A DNA stretch of 42,471 nt from Thermoguttaceae bacterium (GTDB lineage Bacteria > Planctomycetota > Planctomycetia > Pirellulales > Thermoguttaceae): the NCBI GenBank assembly GCA_028695965.1, contig JAQVHZ010000016.1, forward strand, positions 1 to 42,471. Reading direction: 5' to 3'. The translations under genes were made by a program, and so were the position numbers. Of the stretch, positions 32,754 to 42,470 are shown piece by piece; position 1 is the first letter of the stretch; each line of letters starts with the position of its first letter. Below the pieces are notes generated by a model. That model worked only from the letters and a program-made list of their open reading frames with translations, had not been told where the DNA came from and ran no database searches.

Positions 32754-34958
32754 TTGAATTTGTCTGACGCCGATCCAACCCCTTCTCAAGATCCCATCCC
32801 CCTATTTTCCGCAGAGACTGCGCCCGCGTCTGAACCGTCGCCAACTCCGGAACCTAAAGAACAACAAGAGCCTCAAGAGCAGCCCCAATCGACCATAACT
32901 CTTGCGCCGGCGATTAAGGGCGGCGCGCCTAAACGCAAGCGCTCCGACGCCGCCGCGATGGCAAAAGCGCAAAAGGAAATCTCGGTCAGCGAATTCTTCG
33001 CAAAGAACAGACATCTGCTCGGCTTCGACAACCCGCGCAAAGCGCTCCTTACCACCGTCAAAGAAGCGGTCGACAACTCGCTGGACGCCTGCGAAGAAGC
33101 GGGCGTCCTTCCGGAAATCTGGATCAAAATCGATCGCGTCGGCGACAATCGTTACCGGGTCGCCGTGCAAGACTGCGGCCCCGGCATCGAACCGAAACAA
33201 ATTCCGCTCATCTACGGCAAACTGCTCTACGGCTCGAAGTTCCACCGGCTCCGCATGAGCCGCGGACAACAAGGCATCGGAATCAGCGCGGCGGGTATGT
33301 ACGGCCTGCTCACGACCGGCAAGCCGCTCGAAGTCCTCTCGAAGACGTCGATTCGCCGACCGGTCATGTATTTCGTCGTGCGCATCGATTCGAAAACGAA
33401 CGAGCCGGAAGTGCTGAACGGCAACGGCGCGGGCGAAGCGATTCCAGCCAACGCCGACGGGCGCCAGTACCTCGTCGACCATGAGTTCGAATGGGAAGAC
33501 GTTACGAGCGGAACGCGCGTAACGATCGAGCTGGAGGCCAGATACCAGCGCGGACGAGGAAGCGTCGACGAATATCTCGAACAGACTGCGCTCGTCAATC
33601 CGCACGCGACCTTCCATTATACTGATCCCGACGGCAACACGTTCGATTACGAAGCGACCGTCGACGAGCTGCCGCCGGAACCGGTCGAAATCCAGCCGCA
33701 TCCTTATGGGGTGGAGCTTGGCAAGTTGATCGTCATGCTGCGCGACACGCCTTATTTGACGATGAATAAATTCCTCACGGAATCGTTCTGCCGCGTCTCA
33801 AACTCCATTTCGACCACGATTTGCGACAAAGCGGGAATCGGCAAGCGGACCAATCCGCAGTCGCTTGACCGCGAAGACGCCGCTAAGCTCTTCGAAGCGA
33901 TCGCCACAACGAAAATACCCGCGCCGTCAAGCGACTGCGTCGTCCCGATCGGAGAACAAAACATCCTCGCCGGATTGCGCAAAATTGTGCCGGGCGAATT
34001 CTTTACGGCGGCGACGCGCCCTCCGGCAGTCTATCGCGGCTATCCGTTCCAGATCGAAGTCGGTCTTGCCTACGGGGGCGGTCCTTCAACCTACAAGGTA
34101 ACGCGCGAAACGCTCCACGAGTACCTGAACGAAAGCGACTCGCGAACGATTCGTCAGTTCCTCACCGCGTCGTTCGACGGAATCGGCGCCGACAACGCCG
34201 ACAAGATTATCAAAGCGGCGCATATCCGCCCGCGCGTCTCACCGAAAAAATTGACCCCAAGAGAATTCGAGAACTTGCTCAAAGCGCTGCAGACATTGAA
34301 TCTGTCGGAGAGCCAAACGACTACGGTCTATCGTTACGCCAACCGCGTGCCGCTCCAGTTCCAGGCGGGCGCGTGCGCGATCACGCAGACGATCATGCAG
34401 ATGAACTGGCGTTCGTACGGGCTCCAACAGACGCGCGGTCAACTCCCGCGCGGTCAGCTGACGATCATCGCGCACTTCGCGAGCGTCTGGGCGCCCTACA
34501 CGAGCGAATCGAAAGAAGCGATCGCCGCCTATCCGGAAATTCAAAAGGAATTGCGGCTCGCGCTCCAAACGGCGGGCCGAAAATTAGGGCTCTTCTTGAA
34601 ACGCCGCGAACGCGTCAAGCAAGAGAGTTCGCGCCGCGCCGTCTTCATGCGCTACCTGCCGGAAATCGCCGACGCGATCGCCGAAATTAACACCGGAGAG
34701 TTCTCGGAAAAACTGACGGCTGAAAAAATAGCAAAACGTGAAGCGAAACTTGGAATCACGCTGACCGACGAGGAAAAAGCGACCAAAATCCAGCGCAGTC
34801 AGAGCAAAAATGAAATCTATGTGAAGCTGCTTGAACTCGCCAATAAACGCACCGCGCTTGCCGACGCGCGGTACGACGACAGCGGTAATAAAATCGATCC
34901 GGACGAAGAAGGCGACGGTCTAGAATCCGACGCCGCGGTTGTGATTGTCGAGCAATAA
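32754..34958 (+). CDS. top6B: DNA topoisomerase VI subunit B (TTG start)
   Basis: 734 residues from a TTG at 32754, chosen because AAGGAAG lies 8 bases upstream. The first about 70 residues are Pro/Glu/Gln-rich and disordered. The GHKL ATPase core follows: N-box EAVDNSLDA (104-112), DCGPGI (140-145), and RGQQGIGISAAGMYG (170-184), which form the ATP lid. The transducer domain continues with the KTNEPEV and SSDCVVPIGEQNILAGL regions. The C-terminal region (RRAVFMRYLPEIADAIAEI, then a Lys/Asp-rich tail) is typical of the family. It is longer than the archaeal B subunit of about 530 residues. The A subunit, which carries the catalytic tyrosine, is not next to it; both are needed for type IIB strand passage. 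A few bacterial groups, planctomycetes among them, carry Topo VI. Confidence 0.92.
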   Translation: MNLSDADPTPSQDPIPLFSAETAPASEPSPTPEPKEQQEPQEQPQSTITLAPAIKGGAPKRKRSDAAAMAKAQKEISVSEFFAKNRHLLGFDNPRKALLTTVKEAVDNSLDACEEAGVLPEIWIKIDRVGDNRYRVAVQDCGPGIEPKQIPLIYGKLLYGSKFHRLRMSRGQQGIGISAAGMYGLLTTGKPLEVLSKTSIRRPVMYFVVRIDSKTNEPEVLNGNGAGEAIPANADGRQYLVDHEFEWEDVTSGTRVTIELEARYQRGRGSVDEYLEQTALVNPHATFHYTDPDGNTFDYEATVDELPPEPVEIQPHPYGVELGKLIVMLRDTPYLTMNKFLTESFCRVSNSISTTICDKAGIGKRTNPQSLDREDAAKLFEAIATTKIPAPSSDCVVPIGEQNILAGLRKIVPGEFFTAATRPPAVYRGYPFQIEVGLAYGGGPSTYKVTRETLHEYLNESDSRTIRQFLTASFDGIGADNADKIIKAAHIRPRVSPKKLTPREFENLLKALQTLNLSESQTTTVYRYANRVPLQFQAGACAITQTIMQMNWRSYGLQQTRGQLPRGQLTIIAHFASVWAPYTSESKEAIAAYPEIQKELRLALQTAGRKLGLFLKRRERVKQESSRRAVFMRYLPEIADAIAEINTGEFSEKLTAEKIAKREAKLGITLTDEEKATKIQRSQSKNEIYVKLLELANKRTALADARYDDSGNKIDPDEEGDGLESDAAVVIVEQ

Positions 34959-34978
34959 GCGGTAATGGGCGCTTTTTT
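34957..34978 (+). terminator. Short terminator overlapping the top6B stop codon
   Basis: A short aagcg/cgctt stem (34957-34961 with 34970-34974) is followed by a T run. The stem is only five pairs. Confidence 0.45.
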
Positions 34979-35062
34979 CGGTCTTGTCCGAAGGACGCAA
35001 ATTGCTCGCCGCTCGAAGCGTATAAGCGCGACGAAAAAATGAATTTTGTCAAAAATTCCCAC

Positions 35063-35090
35063 TTGTTAGAACGAAATATGGCGCTATACT
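35063..35090 (+). promoter_or_regulatory. Promoter of tRNA-Gln
   Basis: TTGTTA and TATACT are separated by 16 bases, ending 11 bases before the tRNA. Confidence 0.65.
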
Positions 35091-35101
35091 GGGAGCGCGT
35101 T

Positions 35102-35172
35102 AACCCGATAGTGTAACGGTAACACCAGGGATTTTGGTTCCCTTATTCAAGGTTCGAATCCTTGTCGGGTTG
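35102..35172 (+). tRNA. trnQ: tRNA-Gln (anticodon TTG)
   Basis: Full cloverleaf: acceptor AACCCGA/TCGGGTT with discriminator G, D stem GTGT/ACAC, anticodon stem AGGGA/TCCCT with loop TTTTGGT (anticodon TTG), T arm CAAGG-TTCGAAT-CCTTG. CCA is not encoded. Confidence 0.95.
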
Positions 35173-35179
35173 TCCGTAA

Positions 35180-35215
35180 AAGCGTTTGTAATTCACCCAT
35201 ACAAACGCTTTTTTT
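35180..35215 (+). terminator. Terminator of tRNA-Gln
   Basis: The 11-bp stem aagcgtttgta / tacaaacgctt is followed by a run of Ts. Confidence 0.9.
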
Positions 35216-35248
35216 CTTTCTTGCGCGCTACCTCCTGTCCATAACGCA

Positions 35249-35280
35249 AAGCCGCCGCGTCTTATGAGGCGCGGCGGCTT
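35249..35280 (-). terminator. Terminator of argC
   Basis: The 11-bp GC-rich stem aagccgccgcg / cgcggcggctt lies 27 bases after the argC stop on the minus strand, with a weak T tract. Confidence 0.7.
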
Positions 35281-35306
35281 CTTAATTGGCTTGACAAAGG
35301 CCTGTC

Positions 35307-36326
35307 TTAGATTAAGGCGGTCGTTTCGTCGAACCCGTGAATGAGGTTGAAGTTCTGTACGGCGGCGCCGGAAGCGCCTTTGATTAAGTTGTCGATCACG
35401 GAGATCGTCATAACGCGCGAACCGACGACCCGAACGGTCAGATGGCAGCGGTTCGTGTAAATCACGTCTTTCGTAGAGGGCGGCGCGTCGACTACATGAA
35501 CGAAGGGCTCGCCCGCGTAGAACTCGCGCAGATACGCCAGCAGCTCCTCTTCGGTCGCAGGTTTCAAGGGCTTCAAGTAGGTCGTGGTGAGGATGCCGCG
35601 ATCCATCGGGGTAAGGTGCGGCGTGAAGATAATTTTCGTCGGCTTGCCGCTCGCGGTCGTAAGAACCTCTTCAATTTCCGGCGTATGTCGGTGCGCGCCG
35701 ACTGCGTATGCGGATATCGCTTCGTTGCATTCGGGATAGAGCGTCTTCATGCTGGGCTTGCGTCCGGCGCCGGAAATTCCGCTCTTGGAATCGATAATGA
35801 TATCGTCCGGAGCGATGAACTCCCCCTTGAGCAGCGGCGCCAGGGGCAGAATCGCCGACGTCGGATAGCAGCCGGGGTTGGCGACGAGCGCGGCTTTTTT
35901 AATCTCGTCGCGGAAGAGCTCGGGCAAGCCGTACGGCGTCGTCGGCAAGCGATCCGGATCCTGGTGCGTAACGTTGTACCACTTATTGAAGACCGCCGCG
36001 TCGTTGAAACGATAGTCGGCGCCGAAGTCGATCACTTTCATGCCCAAGTCGAGGAGTTCCGGCGCGACTGCAGCGGTCGCCGTATGCGGCAGGCAGCTGA
36101 AGACTGTGTCGACGCCGCGCGCTTTCAGCTCTTGCGGACTGAGATTTTCACAACAAATGGAGTACTGTCCAGTCAACGACGGGTGGATTTCACTGATGCA
36201 GCTTGTGTTTTCTCGACTGGTAACGGCGACGACTTCCGCCGCAGGATGCCGACTCAGCAACTTGAGCAGTTCAAGCGCCGTGTATCCGGTCGCGCCAAGG
36301 ATTGCGATTTTAATTGTGTTTGTCAT
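35307..36326 (-). CDS. argC: N-acetyl-gamma-glutamyl-phosphate reductase
   Basis: 339 residues, the normal length. It catalyses NADPH-dependent reduction of N-acetyl-glutamyl phosphate to the semialdehyde, the third step of arginine synthesis. The NADP-binding motif ILGATGYTALELL is at 9-21, the catalytic C153 lies in ANPGCYPTSA, and the conserved SGISGAGRKP and HRHTPEI segments follow, as in type I ArgC. No other arg genes are adjacent. The sugar-nucleotide epimerase gene lies 133 bases upstream on the same strand and could share transcription. The start at 36326 is supported by protein length only; no strong ribosome-binding site is seen. Confidence 0.97.
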   Translation of the reverse strand: MTNTIKIAILGATGYTALELLKLLSRHPAAEVVAVTSRENTSCISEIHPSLTGQYSICCENLSPQELKARGVDTVFSCLPHTATAAVAPELLDLGMKVIDFGADYRFNDAAVFNKWYNVTHQDPDRLPTTPYGLPELFRDEIKKAALVANPGCYPTSAILPLAPLLKGEFIAPDDIIIDSKSGISGAGRKPSMKTLYPECNEAISAYAVGAHRHTPEIEEVLTTASGKPTKIIFTPHLTPMDRGILTTTYLKPLKPATEEELLAYLREFYAGEPFVHVVDAPPSTKDVIYTNRCHLTVRVVGSRVMTISVIDNLIKGASGAAVQNFNLIHGFDETTALI

Positions 36327-36459
36327 TCTTAATAATATCGTTATTCTTCGTATAAAAACCGCCGCGTCCGCGCATTGAATAAAGCGTGGACTCTTCGGCG
36401 GTCATGTAATATTTGTTCCAACAAGCGCGTCCTAGAGACGCCGCCTCGATGAGCGCGGC

Positions 36460-37431
36460 TCAAATTCTTCCGCTTTCGAGCTGCCAATCGCGCATTTCAA
36501 TAATGATTTCGTCGAGCGAACGCTTCGGGTTCCAATCGATCAGGCGCCGCGCTTTATCGAGCGCGGGGACTCGGCGCTGCATATCGTCGAAATTCGGCCC
36601 GTACGCTTCGTCGTAGCTGACAAACTCGATCGTTGATTCCGAATTGCACAATTCGACGACCCGTTTGGCAAGGTCGTAGATGGAAATCTCATGATCGCTG
36701 CCTAAATTGACGACTTCGCCTGCCGCCTCTTTCGACGCGGCGATATTCGCAAGCCCTTCGACAATATCAAAAACAGACGAGAAACAACGCGACTGCTTGC
36801 CGTCGCCGTAGACTTTGAGCGTTTCTCCTTTCAGCGCGGCGGTAACAAATCGCGGCAGGACCATGCCGTAACTGCCGGTCTGACGCGGTCCGACGACGTT
36901 GAAGAGCCGTACGATATAGGTCGGCAGCGCGGTCTGCTCGTTCATTGCTAAGAGGTAGAACTCGTCCAGGAGTTTTGCGATCGCATAAGCCCAGCGGTTT
37001 TTGCAGCTCGGCCCGAGAATAACGTCCATGTCTTCGCGGAACGGGACCGCTTCCGACTTGCCGTAGGTTTCGCTCGTCGAGGTGAGCAGGACGGGCTTGC
37101 GGTATTTCGCGCAAAGGTCGACGATCGTTTCTGTCGGACGCACGATCCTTCGAATCGATTCGACGGGCTGAGAAACGATCAACTTGACGCCGACGGAACT
37201 CGCTAAATGGAAGACGCAGTCTGCTCCGCGAATTTCGCGTTCCATCAAGACGGCGTCGGCGGCGTCGGAAATATACGCGCGAAAATTGGGATTGTCGTCG
37301 AGGGACGCGACGTTCTGCCAGGTTCCGGTCGAGAGGTCGTCGACGATGGAGACTTTGTCTCCGCGATTCAAAAAGTATTCCGCCAAATGCGAGCCGATAA
37401 AACCGGCTCCCCCGGTGATAAGATAATTCAT
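36460..37431 (-). CDS. NAD-dependent sugar-nucleotide epimerase/dehydratase
   Basis: 323 residues, an extended short-chain dehydrogenase/reductase. The Rossmann motif GGAGFIGSH is at 7-15, the catalytic motif YAIAK has Y149 and K153, and the upstream TSTSETYG carries the serine/threonine-glutamate pair. The VRLFNVVGPRQ and YGDGKQSRCFSSVFDIVEG segments form the substrate domain. It resembles UDP-glucose 4-epimerase, UDP-glucuronate decarboxylase and dTDP-glucose dehydratase relatives; the exact sugar cannot be assigned. It probably supplies nucleotide sugars for envelope glycans. An AAAGGG sits about 9 bases before the ATG. The gene is divergent from dnaK. Confidence 0.9.
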   Translation of the reverse strand: MNYLITGGAGFIGSHLAEYFLNRGDKVSIVDDLSTGTWQNVASLDDNPNFRAYISDAADAVLMEREIRGADCVFHLASSVGVKLIVSQPVESIRRIVRPTETIVDLCAKYRKPVLLTSTSETYGKSEAVPFREDMDVILGPSCKNRWAYAIAKLLDEFYLLAMNEQTALPTYIVRLFNVVGPRQTGSYGMVLPRFVTAALKGETLKVYGDGKQSRCFSSVFDIVEGLANIAASKEAAGEVVNLGSDHEISIYDLAKRVVELCNSESTIEFVSYDEAYGPNFDDMQRRVPALDKARRLIDWNPKRSLDEIIIEMRDWQLESGRI

Positions 37432-37855
37432 CCTCCGCGCCCTTTCGCCAACCGTATGCTATGATTTCTCAACGCGTATAAGCCGTCGACAAGATAGCTT
37501 AAACGCCACTTCATTGTACCGTCGAAACGGACGTCTGCAAGGGTCGGACCGATAGACAAACAACGTCTATTCTGTCAAAATGGCAGATTCTAACGGTTTC
37601 TTACGGTCGTCCGCGCGCTTCGTCTTTTTCTTAGACGACAATTTACCCAAAAGGGCGCGGTAATAATTTCTTTTAGATTTTCTTGGGGATTGGCGCCAGG
37701 CTTGCTTCTTGTATTAATAGTCGCGCAGAAGAGCGAGACGAGGCAATTAGAAAAATATCCCGACGTTTGTTAAATATAAGCAGGATTTGAAGAAAAAGCG
37801 CGCTGAAAAAGCATAGCTAAAATATATATCGAATAGAGTTAAGGAGAATTACAGT
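37432..37855. other. Divergent intergenic region upstream of dnaK
   Basis: The dnaK ribosome-binding site AAGGAG lies 8-9 bases before the ATG. I saw no CIRCE inverted repeat (TTAGCACTC-type) and no clear heat-shock sigma promoter. AT-rich segments suggest promoters on both strands, but none could be fixed with confidence. Confidence 0.4.
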
Positions 37856-39769
37856 ATGGCACAAGGCGAAAAGATTATTGGTATAGACCTAGGAACAACG
37901 AACTCAGTCGTAGCGGTGATGGAAGGTAAGGAATCAAAAGTTATTCCGAACCCGGAAGGCTACCGAACGACCCCGAGTATCGTCGCGTTCACCGATTCCG
38001 GCGAAAACCTCGTCGGCGAATTGGCAAAACGTCAGGCGGTGATGAACCCGACCAGGACGATCGCGTCGATCAAACGTTTCATGGGGCGTAAACGTAAAGA
38101 AGTCAGCTCGGAAGAAACGACGGTTCCATACGCTCTTTCCGGCGCGCCCGACGACTACGTCAAAGTCGCCGTCGACGGGCAGGAATACACCCCGGCGGAA
38201 ATTTCCGCAAGAACGCTCCGCAAACTTAAGGAGTCTGCCGAAGCGTATCTTGGACACAAAGTCAACAAGGCGGTCATCACGGTCCCCGCATACTTCAACG
38301 ACGCGCAGCGTCAAGCGACTAAAGACGCCGGTCAAATCGCCGGTCTGGAAGTCATGCGTATCGTGAACGAACCGACCGCGGCCGCGCTCGCTTATGGTCT
38401 CGACAAGGATATCAGCCAGAAGATCGTCGTCTTCGACTTCGGCGGCGGCACCTTCGACGTTTCCATCTTGTCCGTTGCGGACGGCGTCTTCGAGGTTGTC
38501 AGCACGAACGGCGACACGCACCTCGGCGGCGACGACTTTGACCATGTCCTCATCAACTACATGGCGGACGACTTCAAGGGCAAGTACGGCGTCGACCTTC
38601 GAGACGACCCGATGGCGCTCCAACGCCTGCAGGAAGCCGCTGAAAAGGCGAAGTGCGAGCTCAGCTCGCAGCAGTCGACCACGGTCAACCTGCCGTTCAT
38701 CACGCAAGACGCGACCGGGCCTAAGCACCTGCAGATCAGCATCACGCGAGCGGAATTCGAACGCCGTGTCGACGACCTGATCGAACGGACCAAGAAACCG
38801 GTCATGCAGGCGCTCAGCGACGCGAAATTGTCCCCGTCCGACATTGACGAAGTCGTGCTCGTGGGCGGTTCGACCCGTATCCCGAAGGTCCAAGAGACCG
38901 TCAAGAAGATTTTCAATAAAGAGCCGCACAAGGGCGTGAACCCAGACGAAGTCGTTGCGGTCGGCGCGGCGATTCAAGCGGGCGTCCTCGCGGGCGACGT
39001 GACAGACGTGCTCCTGCTCGACGTTACCCCGTTGTCGCTCGGTATTGAAACGCTCGGCGGCGTCATGACCAAATTGGTCGAAAGAAACACCACGATTCCG
39101 ACGGAAAAGAAGCAAGTCTTCAGCACCGCCGACGACAACCAGACGGCTGTTACGATCAAGGTCTACCAGGGCGAACGCGAAATCGCTTCCGCCAACCGTC
39201 TGCTCGGTCAGTTCAACTTGGAAGAGATTCCGCCGGCGCCGCGCGGCTTGCCGCAGATCGAAGTTACCTTCGATATCGACGTGAACGGTATCCTGAACGT
39301 GAAAGCGACCGACCTCGGCACGCAGAAAGAACAGAAGATCCGCATCGAACAATCTTCCGGCTTGACCGAACAAGAAATCGAACGGATGCGTAAAGACGCC
39401 GAAGAACACGCCGAAGAAGACAAGAAGCGCCGCGACCTCATCGAAGCGAGGAACCGCGCCGAGTCGATGTGCTTCGAGCTCGAAAAGCTCTTGAAGGAAC
39501 ACGACGACAAGCTGAGCGCCGAAGACAAGTCCGCGCTCAACGCCGCGATCACCAAGACGCGCGAAGCGTGCAAGGGCGAAGACGCCGAGAAGATCAAGTC
39601 GGCGTTCTCCGAACTCGAACAAGCGTCCCACGCGATGAGCAAGGCGCTCTACGAGAACGCGCAGCAGGCGCAAGCCGGAGCCGCGGGCGACGCAGGCGCC
39701 GCGGGCGCTGCAGGAGCCGCTCCAAGCGAAGACGACGACGCGATCGACGCCGATTTCGAAGTCAAATAA
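37856..39769 (+). CDS. dnaK: Chaperone protein DnaK (Hsp70)
   Basis: 637 residues, the typical length. The N-terminal ATPase has [38 protein letters not shown], and [13 protein letters not shown]. The phosphate-2 loop is [16 protein letters not shown], and [14 protein letters not shown] follows. The substrate-binding domain starts near 385 with [28 protein letters not shown] and the C-terminal lid ends in an Ala/Gly-rich linker and [13 protein letters not shown]. The protein refolds clients with DnaJ and GrpE, neither of which is adjacent. It has its own ribosome-binding site and terminator. Confidence 0.99.
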   Translation: MAQGEKIIGIDLGTTNSVVAVMEGKESKVIPNPEGYRTTPSIVAFTDSGENLVGELAKRQAVMNPTRTIASIKRFMGRKRKEVSSEETTVPYALSGAPDDYVKVAVDGQEYTPAEISARTLRKLKESAEAYLGHKVNKAVITVPAYFNDAQRQATKDAGQIAGLEVMRIVNEPTAAALAYGLDKDISQKIVVFDFGGGTFDVSILSVADGVFEVVSTNGDTHLGGDDFDHVLINYMADDFKGKYGVDLRDDPMALQRLQEAAEKAKCELSSQQSTTVNLPFITQDATGPKHLQISITRAEFERRVDDLIERTKKPVMQALSDAKLSPSDIDEVVLVGGSTRIPKVQETVKKIFNKEPHKGVNPDEVVAVGAAIQAGVLAGDVTDVLLLDVTPLSLGIETLGGVMTKLVERNTTIPTEKKQVFSTADDNQTAVTIKVYQGEREIASANRLLGQFNLEEIPPAPRGLPQIEVTFDIDVNGILNVKATDLGTQKEQKIRIEQSSGLTEQEIERMRKDAEEHAEEDKKRRDLIEARNRAESMCFELEKLLKEHDDKLSAEDKSALNAAITKTREACKGEDAEKIKSAFSELEQASHAMSKALYENAQQAQAGAAGDAGAAGAAGAAPSEDDDAIDADFEVK

Positions 39770-39802
39770 TCGTTCGGTAATTCGAACCGATAAATAGCAA
39801 AA

Positions 39803-39838
39803 AGTCCAACGACGCAACTGTGTCGTTGGGCTTTTTTA
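39803..39838 (+). terminator. Terminator of dnaK
   Basis: An 11-bp stem (39803-39813 with 39822-39832, one G-T pair) has an 8-base loop and is followed by six Ts. Confidence 0.85.
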
Positions 39839-39865
39839 ATTTCTTGACGGGGTCCCCGAACCCTG

Positions 39866-39894
39866 TTGTCTGATAGAAAAAAATTAGGTATACT
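39866..39894 (+). promoter_or_regulatory. Promoter of the BatA/vWA-type gene
   Basis: TTGTCT and TATACT are separated by exactly 17 bases, 56 bases before the ATG at 39951. Confidence 0.6.
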
Positions 39895-39950
39895 GTTCCC
39901 GTATGGCGTCGGGCGTTGGCGGCGCCGAATCCTAGAGGACGCGCGGCGCG

Positions 39951-42398
39951 ATGACTTTTACGACCATATCCCTTTTTCTGGCGGGCATAGCCGCGACAAT
40001 TATCCCCGTTGTCATTCACCTTCTTTCCAAAGGCAAGCCGAAACGCGTCGTCTTTCCGGCGCTCCGATTCGCGCAGGCGAAATTTGTGACGAACCGGCGC
40101 AGGTCCGCGCTCAAGAATCTGCTCCTTCTCTGCTTGCGCATGGGCGGGCTCGTCCTGCTCGGCCTGCTCCTAGCGCGTCCCTACTTTGCCCCCAAGGCCG
40201 CGCCCAAGACGATCGCCGAAGCGACGCAAGCACAAGGCGAAGAAACGCCGAACGACGCCGACGTCCAAGAGATTGCGACCGAGCCGGAAACGGTCGGCGT
40301 CGCGGGCAGAGACGCGCCCATTGCGACTGCGATCGTTATCGATTCGTCGGTCCGGATGGGCAGAGTCCGCGAAAACCAGACGCTGTTCGACCGCGCTCGC
40401 GAGACGGCGCGCGCTATACTCGACCAAGCGCCCAAAGGGAGCGAAATCGCGATCCTTGACGGAACCTACGACGGAGACGCCTTTCAGCCGGACCGGTTCG
40501 CCGCAAGGGCCCGGCTCGACAAGCTGGAAATCGAGCCGACCGGACGAACGGCGGCGCAGTCGACCCTCGAAGCGGCCGCGCTCCTCGGACGCTCGAAACT
40601 TACGAACCGCGAAATCTTCGTGCTGACCGATTCGACCCGAGCCGGATGGGCGCAGCGCGATATCCAGCAGCTGCGCAAACAGCTCGCCCCGGCGGAAGCC
40701 AAGCCGGACGCGATCGTCCCGACCCTCTATTTCATCGACTTGGGCGACGAATCCTACCAAAACGCGTCGATTACCGATCTTGCGCTCTCTGCGGAGACCG
40801 TCTCGGTCGACGGAGCGCTGCGCGTCGACGTCGACGTCGAACGAATCGCGCCGGAACCGGGGGACGTCGTTCTGGAAATCGTCCTCTTCGACGCCAAAAA
40901 ATTGCCCGACGATTTGACGGACCCCGCGATCTTCAGCGACGCCGAGCTCGTCCTGAAGCGCGAGACGCAGACGATCTCCTTTGGAGAAGGACGCGCAAAA
41001 CGCGCGATCAATTTCCAGACGTCCGGGCTTCCGCTGGGCGCCTGCGTCGGAGCCGTCCGGATCATCGGAGGGGACGCGCTCGCCGCGGACGACGCGCGGT
41101 GGTTCGCCGTCGACGTCGCCCCGGACTGGCGTCTGCTCGTCGTCGCGCCGGAACCAATCGGAACGAAATCGCTCTTCCTGACGCAAGCGCTCGCCCCGGA
41201 AGACCTGCGCCGCACGGGCCGCGCCCCTTTTGAACTCGACGTCGTTCCTTTCACGAGCAAGAGCAAAAGCTCGACGAACCCGGACGCCCCGACCGACTTA
41301 GCGTCGGCGTCCCTCGACGAACTCGAGCAGTACCGCGCGATCTTCCTGCTCGACCCGACGCCCCTCGACGCCAAGACGGTCCAGAACCTGACGTCCTTCG
41401 TAACCGACGGAGGCGGGCTCGGCGTCTTTCTCGGCAGAAACGCAAACCCTGCCGCCGGGTTCCAGACGCCCGAGCTGGTCAACTTGCTCGGCTGTAAGCC
41501 GACGTCGGTCGCTCGCGCGCCGAACTGGGATTGTATGCTGCAGCCGGTCGACTATAACGCGCCCCTGCTTGCGTCCTTTCGACAATTCGAACGGCTCGGC
41601 ATACCGTGGGACGCGCTCCCGGTCGGACGCTATTGGAAACTTGAAGAGATAAGCGAAACGGCGACGGTCGTCGCGCATTTTGCGCAAATTGGGGTCGACA
41701 CGGCGCAAAGCGACCCAAACGCAAAGAAAGACCTGGCCCCCGCGCTCGTGGAAAACCAGCTTGGACGCGGCCTGACCGCGACCCTGGCGACCCCGATCTC
41801 CGACGCCGCGCAAGACGGCCCGTGGAACGCGCTCACGAGCGGCGACGCCGCGTGGGTCTTTGTCGTCTTTGCCGACAGCGTCGCGCGGCGGCTCGCGTCG
41901 AGTTCGTCCTCGATTCTAAACTATACCGCGGGCGAAGTCGCGACCCTGCGCTCGCCCTTAAAAGTCTTTCCGGCGGTCGCGACTGTCATAACCCCTTCCG
42001 GCGACCAGATCTCCACCCCTGCCGACGTCGAACGGCGTCAAATCCGGTTCCCCGGCGCCAAACGCTCCGGCGTCTACCGCGTCCGCACCACCCCCAATAA
42101 AGACGGCGAGTCGATCGACGCGGCCTTTGCCGTTGCGATAAACGCCAAAGAATTTGAGCTCGCAAGGTACCCGGAAGAAGATTGGACCAAACTCTGGGAA
42201 GGCGTCCCCTATAAAATCCTCGATCTCCAAGCGACCGGAAAAGCGCTCGACGACGCAAGGCGCGGAGAAGAAACCGATCCCTACCCCTTCCTGGCCGTCT
42301 TGCTCGCGGTCCTCTTCCTCGTCGAGACCGGCGTCGGGAATCGGTTTTATACTTCACAATGCCAGTACGTTATCCTTTTCAAACGTTTGAAAATTTAA
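39951..42398 (+). CDS. BatA-type membrane protein with von Willebrand A-like domain
   Basis: 815 residues. The N-terminus matches the BatA double-span region (TIGR02226-like): a span at about 5-25 (SLFLAGIAATIIPVVIHLLS), the basic PKRVVFPALRFAQAK stretch, and a second span at about 57-78. A vWA-like domain starts at about 120 with TAIVIDSSVRMGRV. Its MIDAS motif is degenerate, with Arg where the second Ser of DxSxS is expected, so metal-ion binding may be altered. Two repeated beta-sandwich regions and a DUF4159/glutamine-amidotransferase-like segment (YRAIFLLDPTPLDAKTVQNLTSFVTDGGGLGVFLG) follow. A final hydrophobic span (FLAVLLAVLFLVETGVG) near 780 precedes the stop. BatA-type proteins are often part of MoxR-linked gene sets; those are absent here. 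The end of the gene overlaps a convergent partial frame. Confidence 0.8.
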   Translation: MTFTTISLFLAGIAATIIPVVIHLLSKGKPKRVVFPALRFAQAKFVTNRRRSALKNLLLLCLRMGGLVLLGLLLARPYFAPKAAPKTIAEATQAQGEETPNDADVQEIATEPETVGVAGRDAPIATAIVIDSSVRMGRVRENQTLFDRARETARAILDQAPKGSEIAILDGTYDGDAFQPDRFAARARLDKLEIEPTGRTAAQSTLEAAALLGRSKLTNREIFVLTDSTRAGWAQRDIQQLRKQLAPAEAKPDAIVPTLYFIDLGDESYQNASITDLALSAETVSVDGALRVDVDVERIAPEPGDVVLEIVLFDAKKLPDDLTDPAIFSDAELVLKRETQTISFGEGRAKRAINFQTSGLPLGACVGAVRIIGGDALAADDARWFAVDVAPDWRLLVVAPEPIGTKSLFLTQALAPEDLRRTGRAPFELDVVPFTSKSKSSTNPDAPTDLASASLDELEQYRAIFLLDPTPLDAKTVQNLTSFVTDGGGLGVFLGRNANPAAGFQTPELVNLLGCKPTSVARAPNWDCMLQPVDYNAPLLASFRQFERLGIPWDALPVGRYWKLEEISETATVVAHFAQIGVDTAQSDPNAKKDLAPALVENQLGRGLTATLATPISDAAQDGPWNALTSGDAAWVFVVFADSVARRLASSSSSILNYTAGEVATLRSPLKVFPAVATVITPSGDQISTPADVERRQIRFPGAKRSGVYRVRTTPNKDGESIDAAFAVAINAKEFELARYPEEDWTKLWEGVPYKILDLQATGKALDDARRGEETDPYPFLAVLLAVLFLVETGVGNRFYTSQCQYVILFKRLKI

Positions 42399-42470
42399 TG
42401 TCATCATCGACATGACGTCGTTCTTATAGTCGGTTTCAAGCTTTGCCAAACAATCGTCGATTGCGGTCTT
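42354..42470 (-). CDS. C-terminal end of a convergent gene (5' end outside window)
   Basis: An open minus-strand frame of 38 residues runs from the window edge to TGA at 42354. It reads KTAIDDCLAKLETDYKNDVM and continues MMTLNFQTFEKDNVLAL. Amino-acid composition is protein-like, with an amphipathic helix pattern, but no family is recognisable. It overlaps the last 45 bases of the BatA-type gene on the opposite strand, which is unusual for this otherwise spaced region. It could be real, or the BatA-type gene could have been extended by a frameshift or rearrangement. Confidence 0.4.
   Translation of the reverse strand, partial: KTAIDDCLAKLETDYKNDVMSMMTLNFQTFEKDNVLAL

Noticed and set aside
37432-37855. 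CIRCE operator upstream of dnaK
   Set aside because: No TTAGCACTC-N9-GAGTGCTAA-like inverted repeat is present.
37934-39817. Long minus-strand frame (627 codons) antisense to dnaK
   Set aside because: Shadow of biased codon use in dnaK, which is unambiguous.
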